From contig JAFDFO010000238.1 in assembly GCA_019309815.1 (NCBI GenBank), positions 1-6,373 on the forward strand: a stretch of 6,373 nucleotides of DNA, in the 5' to 3' direction. Below the pieces are notes generated by a model. That model was not told where the DNA came from and ran no database searches. It worked only from the letters and a program-made list of their open reading frames with translations. This stretch comes from Deltaproteobacteria bacterium. Lineage in GTDB: Bacteria > Desulfobacterota > Desulfobacteria > Desulfobacterales > C00003060. The position numbers and the translations under genes were made by a program. Below are positions 1 through 5,676 of the stretch, piece by piece (within the stretch, counting starts at the first letter, position 1; each line of letters starts with the position of its first letter).

Positions 1-90
1 TTGGTAGGTTACAAGAACCCCCGGCTCTCAGCCGCCTTCCATGTGACACACTTCAAGGAGATAGAGGACTTGCTGGAAAAAGGGGATTGA
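1..90 (+). CDS. 3' end of an unidentified protein gene (partial)
   Basis: The first frame is open from the window edge and ends at TGA 88-90, leaving 29 C-terminal residues. The tail contains NPRLSAAFHVTHFKEIEDLL, which reads like a folded domain's last strand and a terminal amphipathic helix. I do not recognise the family and assign no function. The gene converges on the XRE-cupin gene that ends at 232. No clear intrinsic terminator follows it. It could still be a chance open frame because so little is visible. The third frame is also open from position 3 to about 225, but its composition looks like translated spacer repeat, so I prefer frame 1. Confidence 0.5.
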   Translation: MVGYKNPRLSAAFHVTHFKEIEDLLEKGD

Positions 91-100
91 GAGGCAAGGG

Positions 101-142
101 GTGGTTCGACAGGCTCACCACAGGCGAGAGGCAAGAGGCGAG
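101..142. repeat. Spacer micro-repeats: short palindrome-like unit plus three AGGCRAG heptamers
   Basis: In the convergent spacer, GTGGT at 101-105 pairs with ACCAC at 117-121 around an 11-base centre containing TTCGACAGGCTC. Directly after come three near-identical heptamers: AGGCGAG (122-128), AGGCAAG (129-135) and AGGCGAG (136-142). The 10-mer GAGAGGCAAG occurs at 89-98 and again at 126-135. From memory, the GGTTCGACAGGCTCACC type of sequence is a common dispersed intergenic element in related genomes, but that is not shown by this window. The rest of the spacer holds a GCCACGTGGC palindrome (162-171) and no gene. Confidence 0.5.
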
Positions 143-231
143 AAAAAGAATAATGCCTTGTGCCACGTGGCGCGCCGTAGCCTCGGCGAAGGCGGGTACG
201 CCATACGCCTGTTTGTTCGAGTGATGGGGCG

Positions 232-912
232 TTATTCTTCTGTATAGAGCACAGCCAGAATTACGGCTTGCTGATCACCGTGACATGTGACCAGGTGGGG
301 AACGTTGGAATCCAGGTAGATGCTGTCACCCGGATAAAGAACCTCCGTGTGGTCCTCCAGAGTCACCTCCATAGCCCCTTCCAAGACGTAGATGAATTCC
401 TGGCCGTCGTGCGCGGACACATCGGTTCTTGCTTTAGAAGGGACCAGGGTCACCACAAAGGGTTCCATGTGACGATCCTTTTTGTCCGGCGCTAGAGACT
501 CGTATGTGTAGCCGTATTGGTCCTCCTGGGCAGAGGTATACCTTGAGATGGCGCGCCGCTCATCCTTTCGGACGACAGTAAATGGCTTAACCTCACCCGT
601 GGAGATGAACCGGCCCAGCTTCATATCCAGTGCTTTTGCGAGCCTTATCAATGCTCCCAGCGGCGGCGAAACCTGTTCCGTCTCTATCCGGTCAAGATAT
701 TCAGGATCCAGGCCTGTCCGCTGGGCAATATCTTCCAGAGTCAGGCCCTTTTCTTCCCGGACTTTCCGCACCCGCTGTCCCACAGACGCCGGCTTCTCAA
801 TCCCTTCAGCCTCTTCGGGTGGCGCAACCGTCTTTTCCTCCTTTTCAGAGGAAAACTGACTGATGTCGTCCAGAAAATCCTTGTAGGTGTCTGCTGACTT
901 ATTACTACTCAT
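232..912 (-). CDS. XRE-family transcriptional regulator with C-terminal cupin domain
   Basis: This 226-residue protein should be a cytoplasmic, ligand-responsive DNA-binding regulator. Residues 1-42 are acidic and probably disordered. Residues 44-103 form an XRE/HTH_3 domain: VGQRVRKVREEKGLTLEDIA, then the recognition-helix region TGLDPEYLDRIE. Residues about 148-222 are a cupin_2 barrel, with motif 1 around HDGQEFIYVLEG (His168, Glu172) and motif 2 around YPGDSIYLDSNVPH (His206). In this family the cupin is thought to sense a small molecule or metal; the ligand here is unknown. The ATG at 912 is preceded by GAGGAAG (917-923). It begins 24 bp after fabD ends, so it is probably the last gene of the hem-fab train. 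It may regulate that operon or its own expression, but the sequence does not show the target. The domain call is firm. Confidence 0.93.
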   Translation of the reverse strand: MSSNKSADTYKDFLDDISQFSSEKEEKTVAPPEEAEGIEKPASVGQRVRKVREEKGLTLEDIAQRTGLDPEYLDRIETEQVSPPLGALIRLAKALDMKLGRFISTGEVKPFTVVRKDERRAISRYTSAQEDQYGYTYESLAPDKKDRHMEPFVVTLVPSKARTDVSAHDGQEFIYVLEGAMEVTLEDHTEVLYPGDSIYLDSNVPHLVTCHGDQQAVILAVLYTEE

Positions 913-936
913 GACACTTCCTCATTGTTTGGCTGT

Positions 937-1878
937 TCAGGTTACGGCCTTGAAAAAAGTCTCAAGTCCTTTCATGCTGTCCACGTTGTAGCTTTCGTGT
1001 TCATAGTTATCGGGGATGATTTTGCGGAGCATGCCGGTTAGGACCCTCTTTGGACCCACTTCGGCGAAAACCTCTATCCCCTCCTCCTGCATCTTGCACA
1101 TCGAGTCGTACCAGCGTACAGGGCTGCACAACTGTCTTGCCATGAGTTCCTTGATCTTGTCCGAGTCTGATTCAGGTGCAGCAGTCACATTAAACAATAC
1201 CGGGCGCTGTGGCTCGTTGAAGGGGATCTCTTCCAGGAACGCCGTGAACTCCTCTTCGGCCCCACGGATCAACTCGCTGTGCCAGGCTCCGCTGACTTTC
1301 AGGGGAATCGCCTTGACCCCTCTCGCCTTGGCCGCCTCACCGGCGGCTTCCACTGCATCCGGGCTCCCTGTTATGACAATCTGCTCGGCAGTGTTGTGGT
1401 TTGCCACGGCGATAACACCCTTTTCCTGGGCGGCCTCGACAATTTCTCTGACTTCGTCAATCCCGAGACCAACTATGGCCTGCATGGCCCCTTCATGTTT
1501 GGTAGCTTCCCGATGCATGAGATGGCCCCGTCTGAACACCAGCTTGCAAGTATCTTCCGGGTTGACTACGCCGGCAGCCCGTAAGGCGCTGTATTCACCC
1601 AGGCTGTGACCGGCAGTCATATAGGGTTGAATACCTTCCTTTTCCAGCGCCGCAAGACAGGCCAGATTCACCGCTGTCATTGCGGGCTGCAGATTCACGG
1701 TCAGGGTAAGTTCTTCCATGGGGCCGTTGAAACACAGCTTGGAGATGCGGGTCTTTGTCACCTCATCAACCATGTCAAAGATCTCACGCACGAAATCATA
1801 CTCCTGATATAGGTCCTGTCCCATTCCAACCACCTGGGACCCCTGTCCGGGAAAGAGAAAAGCGACTTTCTTCTTCAA
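937..1878 (-). CDS. fabD: Malonyl-CoA:acyl carrier protein transacylase (FabD)
   Basis: FabD moves the malonyl group from CoA to acyl carrier protein to supply fatty acid synthesis in the cytoplasm. The 313-residue length is normal for a stand-alone enzyme. All key residues are in place: GQGSQ at 11-15 (Gln11, oxyanion hole), the nucleophile Ser92 in GHSLGEY, Arg117 (binds the malonyl carboxylate) in FRRGHLM, His200 in SGAWHSEL and Gln249. The start is TTG at 1878, chosen because the ideal ribosome site AAGGAGG (1885-1891) lies 6 bases upstream and the protein then begins KKKVAFLFPGQGSQ as expected. It lies 42 bp after hemA and 24 bp before the XRE-cupin gene. The usual fabH, fabG and acpP neighbours are absent, which is unusual; it could be the housekeeping copy or a paralogue. 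The enzyme assignment itself is secure. Confidence 0.96.
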   Translation of the reverse strand: MKKKVAFLFPGQGSQVVGMGQDLYQEYDFVREIFDMVDEVTKTRISKLCFNGPMEELTLTVNLQPAMTAVNLACLAALEKEGIQPYMTAGHSLGEYSALRAAGVVNPEDTCKLVFRRGHLMHREATKHEGAMQAIVGLGIDEVREIVEAAQEKGVIAVANHNTAEQIVITGSPDAVEAAGEAAKARGVKAIPLKVSGAWHSELIRGAEEEFTAFLEEIPFNEPQRPVLFNVTAAPESDSDKIKELMARQLCSPVRWYDSMCKMQEEGIEVFAEVGPKRVLTGMLRKIIPDNYEHESYNVDSMKGLETFFKAVT

Positions 1879-1884
1879 TATCGG

Positions 1885-1891
1885 CCTCCTT
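1885..1891 (-). promoter_or_regulatory. Strong ribosome binding site that fixes the fabD TTG start
   Basis: On the minus strand, AAGGAGG is a full anti-Shine-Dalgarno match, with 6 bases between it and the TTG at 1878-1876. No in-frame ATG lies nearby that keeps the N-terminal GQGSQ block, so this site decides the start codon. Confidence 0.85.
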
Positions 1892-1893
1892 GT

Positions 1894-1914
1894 TGGTCAC
1901 TGGTCATTGGTTGC
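1894..1914. repeat. Heptamer micro-repeat TGGTCAY in the hemA-fabD spacer
   Basis: The spacer holds TGGTCAC (1894-1900) and TGGTCAT (1901-1907), followed by a decayed third unit TGGTTGC (1908-1914). It fills most of the 42-bp gap between hemA and fabD, just upstream of the fabD ribosome site. Like the AGGCRAG array near 122-142 it has a 7-bp period. It may be simple slippage-derived spacer; no function is evident. Confidence 0.5.
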
Positions 1915-1920
1915 GTCGAT

Positions 1921-3216
1921 TTATGATTCGCGGTTGTTTGGTTCGTCAAGTTTGAACAGCTTTCGGGCAACGTCTATATAGAGAGACTTTTTGTCCCTGT
2001 GCCCGCTATCCTTCAAGAAAACCGTGGGGTCGTGCAGCATTTTATTGACGAGAGCTGCGGTCAGCCGATCAATGGCAGCCTGGTCCTCTTTGGAGGCAGA
2101 CGTCAGGGAAGCAAACGTCTTCTTGAGTTCTGCCTGCCGGATCTCCTCCATCTTCTCTCTGAGTTGGACAACGGTCGGCACCACATCAAGGGATTGGAAC
2201 CAACGTCTGAACTGGACCACGGCGCCGTCCACAATTCGCTCCCCCCTGCGAGCCTCCTGTTGGCGCTCTTCGACGTTCTCCTGAATCGCATCCTTGAGGT
2301 CATCAATGTCGTAGACATACACGTTTGTGATCCGGTTTATATCGGGGTCTATGTCTCGGGGAACGGCAATGTCAATGAAAAAGAGAGGTCGATTCTTTCT
2401 TGCGCGCATCACGCCTTTGAAGTCGTCACGCACCAGAATGTAGCTGGGCGCTCCGGTGGAGCTGATGACGATGTCGACCTGTTTGAGGTGGTCGCGAACC
2501 TCTTCGAACCGAATAGCTGTTCCTTTGAACCTCTCGGCAATCTCGAGACCTCGCTCAAAGGTCCGGTTGGCCACGAATATGGGCTCCGCCCGATTCGTCA
2601 CAAGGTGCTCCACTGCCTGTTCCGCCATCTCGCCAGCGCCAATGAGCAACACAGCCTTGCCTTCCAGTTCACCAAAGATCTTGCGGCCTAGTTCCACAGC
2701 AGCATAGCTGATGGAAACCGCATGGTCACCAATGCCGGTCTCAGTCCTCACACGCTTGGCCACTGAAAACGACCGATGCATGAGCCGATTCAAAACCACG
2801 CCGCACGTCCTGTGATTTGTAGCCTCGTAGTAGGACTCTTTAATCTGTCCGAGTATCTGTGGCTCCCCCACGACCATGGAGTCAAGGCTTGATGCTACCC
2901 GAAAGATGTGGCGAATCGCTTCATCCCCTTCATACACATAAAGGGCGTGTTCGAACGTATCCCTGGGGGTCTTCTTAAATTCAGCCAGGAAATCCTTGAT
3001 CGCCTCAGCCGCCTTGGATACATCCTGTGTCGCCAACAGAAACTCCACGCGATTGCACGTGGAGAAGAGTACAACCTCGTCCACGTAGGGTTCCTGGCGC
3101 ATGCTTTCCAGGACCTGCGCGTTGTCTTCCGCGGCAAAGGCAAGGCACTCACGCACTTCCACGGGTGCGGTTTCGTGATTCAGGCCAATGACAACGATTT
3201 CTTTCTTTTCGACCAT
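1921..3216 (-). CDS. hemA: Glutamyl-tRNA reductase (HemA)
   Basis: HemA reduces glutamyl-tRNA(Glu) with NADPH to glutamate-1-semialdehyde, the first committed step of tetrapyrrole synthesis by the C5 pathway. The 431 residues cover the full three-domain enzyme. The N-terminal catalytic domain has GLNHETAPVEVRE (11-23) and the nucleophile Cys54 in FSTCNRVE, followed by the GEPQILGQIK block (117-126). The NADPH-binding Rossmann domain has GAGEMAEQA (193-201) and DIAVPRDIDP (282-291). A C-terminal helical dimerisation domain follows from about 325 to 425. ATG 3216 is the first in-frame start after an upstream TAA. It has no convincing Shine-Dalgarno sequence; instead a stem-loop spans the ccsA stop just upstream, which suggests coupling to ccsA translation. 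Its neighbours (siroheme-synthase homologue, CcsA/HemX-like protein) are classic hemA companions. No hemL, hemB, hemC or hemD is in the window. Confidence 0.97.
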   Translation of the reverse strand: MVEKKEIVVIGLNHETAPVEVRECLAFAAEDNAQVLESMRQEPYVDEVVLFSTCNRVEFLLATQDVSKAAEAIKDFLAEFKKTPRDTFEHALYVYEGDEAIRHIFRVASSLDSMVVGEPQILGQIKESYYEATNHRTCGVVLNRLMHRSFSVAKRVRTETGIGDHAVSISYAAVELGRKIFGELEGKAVLLIGAGEMAEQAVEHLVTNRAEPIFVANRTFERGLEIAERFKGTAIRFEEVRDHLKQVDIVISSTGAPSYILVRDDFKGVMRARKNRPLFFIDIAVPRDIDPDINRITNVYVYDIDDLKDAIQENVEERQQEARRGERIVDGAVVQFRRWFQSLDVVPTVVQLREKMEEIRQAELKKTFASLTSASKEDQAAIDRLTAALVNKMLHDPTVFLKDSGHRDKKSLYIDVARKLFKLDEPNNRES

Positions 3217-3228
3217 GTCTTTAACTTA

Positions 3229-3248
3229 GGGGTAAAGAACTCTACCCC
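3229..3248 (-). promoter_or_regulatory. Stem-loop spanning the ccsA stop, ahead of hemA
   Basis: In the leftward transcript GGGGUAGA pairs with UUUACCCC around a GUUC tetraloop, giving an 8-bp stem with one G-U wobble. The ccsA UAG stop (3244-3242) lies inside the 5' arm. The structure ends 12 bases before the hemA ATG and sits where a ribosome site would be expected. No U-run follows, so it is not a canonical terminator. Ribosomes finishing ccsA would melt it, so it may couple hemA translation to ccsA or serve as an RNA processing or stability element. The pairing is directly visible; the role is inferred. Confidence 0.5.
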
Positions 3249-3991
3249 AGAAAACGCAAGGAAAACGTAATAACAAGTATTACAAAACCGACAATCGTCG
3301 TGATGGCAGCCCGCCTCCCTCGCCATCCCACGGTCAGGCGTTCATGGAGCAATACTGCGTAGACGAGCCACGTGATGGCTCCGAGTATCTCCTTATGGTC
3401 CCAGCTCCAGAATCGGCCATGGACAACCTGGGCATAAATAACGCCCGTAATGATCCCAAAAGTCAGCATGGGAAAACCCGCAATCAGGCAGGAGTATCCC
3501 ATGGAGTCAAGCAATTTCAGGGAGGGGAGCCGACGGAAGAAGAAGCCTCGCTTCTTCTCCAGAAAGGCTATGGCAAAGGCAGCGAGCCCCACAGTGATGG
3601 TCCCAAGATGAACAGTCCGCCACAGACTCTTAAGAAGCGGGTCCAGTGCAACCGGCGGCTTGGGCAGGATGGAAGCAATAATTACGGCCGCGGTAGCCAC
3701 GGGAGCCACGAGGGCTCCCAAGACCATGAGATGAACTTTGATTTGCAGCAAGAGAAAGACACCAACAGTAGCCCATCCAAATGTCGAAAGCGTCTCGTGG
3801 AGATTGTAAACCGGCAGGTGTCCGGTCTTAAACACCTGAAGAGCCACGACCCCTGTGTGACACAGGAACCCCACCCAAAGGAGGATGCTTGCAACCCGGT
3901 ATATTGGCCGCTTCTGGAACAGGACATAACCCTGATAGCCCACCGAGCTGGCGACGTAACACACCATTGTCAACGCAAACAGAACGTTCAT
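3242..3991 (-). CDS. CcsA/HemX-like cytochrome c assembly membrane protein
   Basis: This 249-residue, strongly hydrophobic protein belongs to the CcsA/CcmF/HemX superfamily, whose members handle haem at the membrane for cytochrome c maturation (ResC/CcsA of System II) or, for HemX, influence HemA levels. Likely membrane segments are near residues 3-23, 33-53, 70-84, 88-108, 128-144, 165-187, 202-217 and 228-246. The family signature is VYNLHETLS (62-70), the WWD-type loop HGRFWSWDHKE (191-201), then ITWLVYAVLLHERLTVGWRG. Candidate haem-ligand histidines are His45, His65, His128 and His216. The WWD loop is slightly unusual: His191 and His199 stand where Trp and Pro are usual. ATG 3991 is preceded by GAGGGG (3999-4004) 7 bases upstream. 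It lies 25 bp before hemA. Without its partner CcsB/ResB in the window, a HemX-like role cannot be separated from a CcsA role. Confidence 0.88.
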   Translation of the reverse strand: MNVLFALTMVCYVASSVGYQGYVLFQKRPIYRVASILLWVGFLCHTGVVALQVFKTGHLPVYNLHETLSTFGWATVGVFLLLQIKVHLMVLGALVAPVATAAVIIASILPKPPVALDPLLKSLWRTVHLGTITVGLAAFAIAFLEKKRGFFFRRLPSLKLLDSMGYSCLIAGFPMLTFGIITGVIYAQVVHGRFWSWDHKEILGAITWLVYAVLLHERLTVGWRGRRAAITTIVGFVILVITFSLRFLG

Positions 3992-4032
3992 GGAAAGTCC
4001 CCTCAGAAATCAGTGGCTTGTGCCGAGTAAAA

Positions 4033-4049
4033 CCTCACACCTGATGAGG
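4033..4049 (-). terminator. Possible weak terminator/attenuator before ccsA
   Basis: In the leftward transcript CCUCA pairs with UGAGG across a 7-base loop, and the 3' arm is followed at once by UUUUA. The stem is short (5 bp, 6 with an outer G-U) and the U-tract is only four bases. At best it is a leaky terminator between the siroheme-synthase homologue and ccsA. It follows the 8-bp stem-loop at 4051-4081. Confidence 0.3.
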
Positions 4050-4050
4050 C

Positions 4051-4081
4051 CGAAACCCCTGCCTGAAAAACAAGGGTTTCG
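4051..4081. promoter_or_regulatory. 8-bp inverted repeat after the siroheme-synthase homologue
   Basis: CGAAACCC (4051-4058) and GGGTTTCG (4074-4081) are perfect inverted repeats separated by 15 bases. In leftward RNA the stem starts 10 bases after the TGA of the siroheme-synthase homologue. No U-run follows directly. It could be a 3' stabilising stem, one half of a two-hairpin attenuator with 4033-4049, or a protein binding site. The repeat is seen; the role is not known. Confidence 0.45.
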
Positions 4082-4091
4082 AATCCGGTGT

Positions 4092-4762
4092 TCAGACACT
4101 CATCAGCTCTTTCGACGTGTATCCTTCCCCCAGGACCCCTTTCAGCATCCCATCTATTTCCTGGATGCGGTTCTCACGGACTTTTTCGAGCAATCCCTCA
4201 TCAAGCAAACGCTCAAACATTTTCTTGTGGGCCTCCGGACTCTTCCCCTGAGCCAGGAGTTTTTGACGGATCGCACCCATAAGGGTCAACAGTACGGTAT
4301 ATTCGGGCCCGAACTGCTTCTCCAGCGTCTCACGTATCCTCCTGGCCACAGCCGGACTCTTGTTAGAAGTGGAAATGGCAATCAACAGGTCACCCTGGCG
4401 GACAATGGCCGGCAGGACAAAATTGCAGGCCGCAGGGCGATCCGCAATATTACAAAGAAGCCCCCGCTCGGCAGCATCCTTGCTAACCTCTTCCTAACCT
4501 CTTCATTGACCGCTTCGTTATCAGTCGCTCCAATCACGAGGAATTTCCCCTCCATGTCAGAGGGTTCATACTCCTTTTTCTCAAGCTTGATACTGCTCCC
4601 CGAAGCCAGGGCCCGAAGGGACTCTGTGGCAAGCAACGTGACCACCGTAACAATCGCCTCGCACTCAAGAAGCGTCCTGACCTTGCGTTCTCCCACACCA
4701 CCGCCGCCTACAACAAGGCATTCCCTGTTTCGCACGTCCAGGTTTACGGGATAATAACGCAT
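4092..4762 (-). pseudogene. Precorrin-2 dehydrogenase/sirohydrochlorin ferrochelatase homologue, frameshifted (CysG N-domain/Met8 type)
   Basis: The intact family oxidises precorrin-2 with NAD+ and inserts Fe2+ to make siroheme. The N-terminal part reads RECLVVGGGGVGERKVRTLL (13-32, Rossmann glycine loop) and VIGATDNEAVNEEV (76-89). After a perfect 11-bp tandem duplication (4483-4504) the reading frame is lost, and the out-of-frame tail stops at TGA 4384-4382 after 126 residues. The other frame carries the missing part: SKDAAERGLLCNIADRPAAC, then FVLPAIVRQGDLLIAISTSN and a helical C-terminus ending at TGA 4094-4092. Deleting one repeat copy gives 220 codons (219 residues), the usual family length. 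Asp104 of the restored protein matches catalytic Asp104 of CysG. ATG 4762 overlaps the PHP stop (TAATG) and has AAGGCGG 5 bases upstream. It is a real recent pseudogene, a slippage-controlled gene or a sequence error. Confidence 0.9.
4483..4504 (-). repeat. Perfect 11-bp tandem duplication causing the frameshift
   Basis: On the coding strand GAAGAGGTTAG occurs twice back to back (4504-4494, then 4493-4483). Between the flanks ...GTCAAT and CAAGGATGCT..., one copy gives VNEEVSKDAAER, the expected family sequence; two copies give VNEEVRKRLARM and loss of frame. In the downstream frame a TAG created by the first copy closes the frame immediately upstream, so the N- and C-terminal frames overlap only from the second copy to the TGA at 4382. 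The repeat is exact, as expected of a recent duplication or an assembly/polymerase slip. Confidence 0.95.
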
Positions 4763-5499
4763 TACTGCCGCCTTAATAATAACCGCTTGGCAAATGCGGT
4801 GCCGACCAAGGTGAAATCAGCAATAGATGTGAACGATAAACGCTTGGTCGCAACTACCCGGAAGAAGATTTCAACGAGGCGGTCCACCGGGAGAGTCGGG
4901 GAAACGGGCCTGACCCGCCCGGCTTTGATCGCCTGAATAATAGCATCGGGTGTCTTTTCGGCCTCAACCAGTGAATAGGCCAGTCCGAGTTGATCGAGCA
5001 CATGAGCATCCGAATTCCCAACAACTGGCAGTCGGTGCTTCTGTGCAAATCGCACTGCCTGTCTGTTAAAATCTATTCTCGGGGTGTGGAAACAGGAATA
5101 TTCTACTGCATCAAACAGGTGGGGCATGGCTTCAAGCGTCCCATTCAAGCTGGTTGGGCCCGGAAAGTAAGGATGAGGTGCAATGACCAGACTGTTGGAA
5201 GTCTTTTGTTTCAACACATCCTCAAAGCTTGTGTAGTAGTCATCTTCAAAGGGCATATTGAGAAGCAGGACATGCTTACCATGTATGCAGGCCTCAACCC
5301 CGGGAATCAATACAAGGTTACGCTCATCCGCATACGACCCAAGCTCAGGACTGAATGTCAGCGTGTCATGGTTGGTGATGGCCAGGGCATCAAAGCCTCT
5401 TGAGACGGCTTCATCAATCAGTTCACGGGCGGAATATGGAATTTCGTCTTCGCTATCCTCTTTGGTGTGGATATGAAGATCAATCTTTAGGGGCGTCAT
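4762..5499 (-). CDS. PHP-domain metal-dependent phosphoesterase
   Basis: This 245-residue soluble protein is a stand-alone PHP (polymerase and histidinol phosphatase) domain, a trinuclear-metal phosphoesterase fold. Metal-ligand motifs are present in order: DLHIHT with His9 and His11, Asp15/Glu18 region, TNHD (42-45), GVEA with Glu69, HGKH (73-76), APHP with His109, CFH near 137 and NSDAH (162-166). Related PHP proteins hydrolyse small phosphoesters such as 3',5'-nucleoside bisphosphate (RNase AM/YciV family) or histidinol phosphate; the substrate here is not evident. ATG 5499 follows only a weak ribosome site, with GGA about 10 bases upstream. Its TAA overlaps the ATG of the siroheme-synthase homologue by one base, indicating translational coupling. 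It appears to be the first gene of the leftward operon, behind a promoter at 5564-5591. Confidence 0.9.
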   Translation of the reverse strand: MTPLKIDLHIHTKEDSEDEIPYSARELIDEAVSRGFDALAITNHDTLTFSPELGSYADERNLVLIPGVEACIHGKHVLLLNMPFEDDYYTSFEDVLKQKTSNSLVIAPHPYFPGPTSLNGTLEAMPHLFDAVEYSCFHTPRIDFNRQAVRFAQKHRLPVVGNSDAHVLDQLGLAYSLVEAEKTPDAIIQAIKAGRVRPVSPTLPVDRLVEIFFRVVATKRLSFTSIADFTLVGTAFAKRLLLRRQ

Positions 5500-5563
5500 G
5501 TCAATCGTCCGTTCAGCGTTGAAAGATAGACAGTGATAAGCTTATTATTTAATAGAATTTTTT

Positions 5564-5591
5564 ATTATAAACCAAGCAGACCAAAAATCAA
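5564..5591 (-). promoter_or_regulatory. Sigma70-type promoter for the leftward PHP-hem operon
   Basis: On the minus strand TTGATT (5591-5586) is followed by a 16-bp AT-rich spacer and a perfect TATAAT (5569-5564). Transcription would start near 5557, leaving an untranslated leader of about 57 bases before the PHP ATG at 5499. The 10-bp palindrome ATAAGCTTAT (5536-5545) lies in that leader and could be an operator. No other promoter of this quality is seen in the gene train. Confidence 0.6.
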
Positions 5592-5635
5592 CTAAAGATT
5601 GGCTGTCGTCCGGTTTGGCCCTGCATGAAAAGCCG

Positions 5636-5664
5636 TTGACTAATAAAAACCAAGGTGGTATCCG
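5636..5664 (+). promoter_or_regulatory. Probable promoter of the tRNA gene
   Basis: TTGACT (5636-5641) matches the -35 consensus at 5 of 6 bases. At a 17-bp spacing TATCCG (5659-5664) matches only the first half of the -10 box. The start would fall near 5671, giving a leader of about 6 bases before the tRNA, a plausible arrangement. The weak -10 keeps the call tentative. Confidence 0.4.
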
Positions 5665-5676
5665 AGAATCCTAAGT

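Noticed and set aside
162..177. GCCACGTGGC and GGCGCGCC palindromes as a terminator for the converging genes
   Set aside because: The palindromes have no loop and no adjacent T-run in either direction at the right distance, so they do not make a canonical intrinsic terminator.
3..225. Plus-strand third frame open from the window edge through the spacer
   Set aside because: It consists largely of translated repeat and GC-rich spacer. The first frame, ending at 90, has more protein-like composition.
1999..2691. Plus-strand open frame of 230 codons inside hemA
   Set aside because: Antisense shadow of hemA, whose motifs are all present; no ribosome site or recognisable protein features.
3344..4030. 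Plus-strand open frame of 228 codons opposite ccsA
   Set aside because: Very polar translation of the complement of a hydrophobic membrane protein gene, a typical shadow.
3990..4754. Plus-strand open frame of 254 codons
   Set aside because: It lies opposite the siroheme-synthase homologue, whose motifs are recognisable on the minus strand. Its length partly reflects the frame change caused by the 11-bp duplication. No family features are seen.
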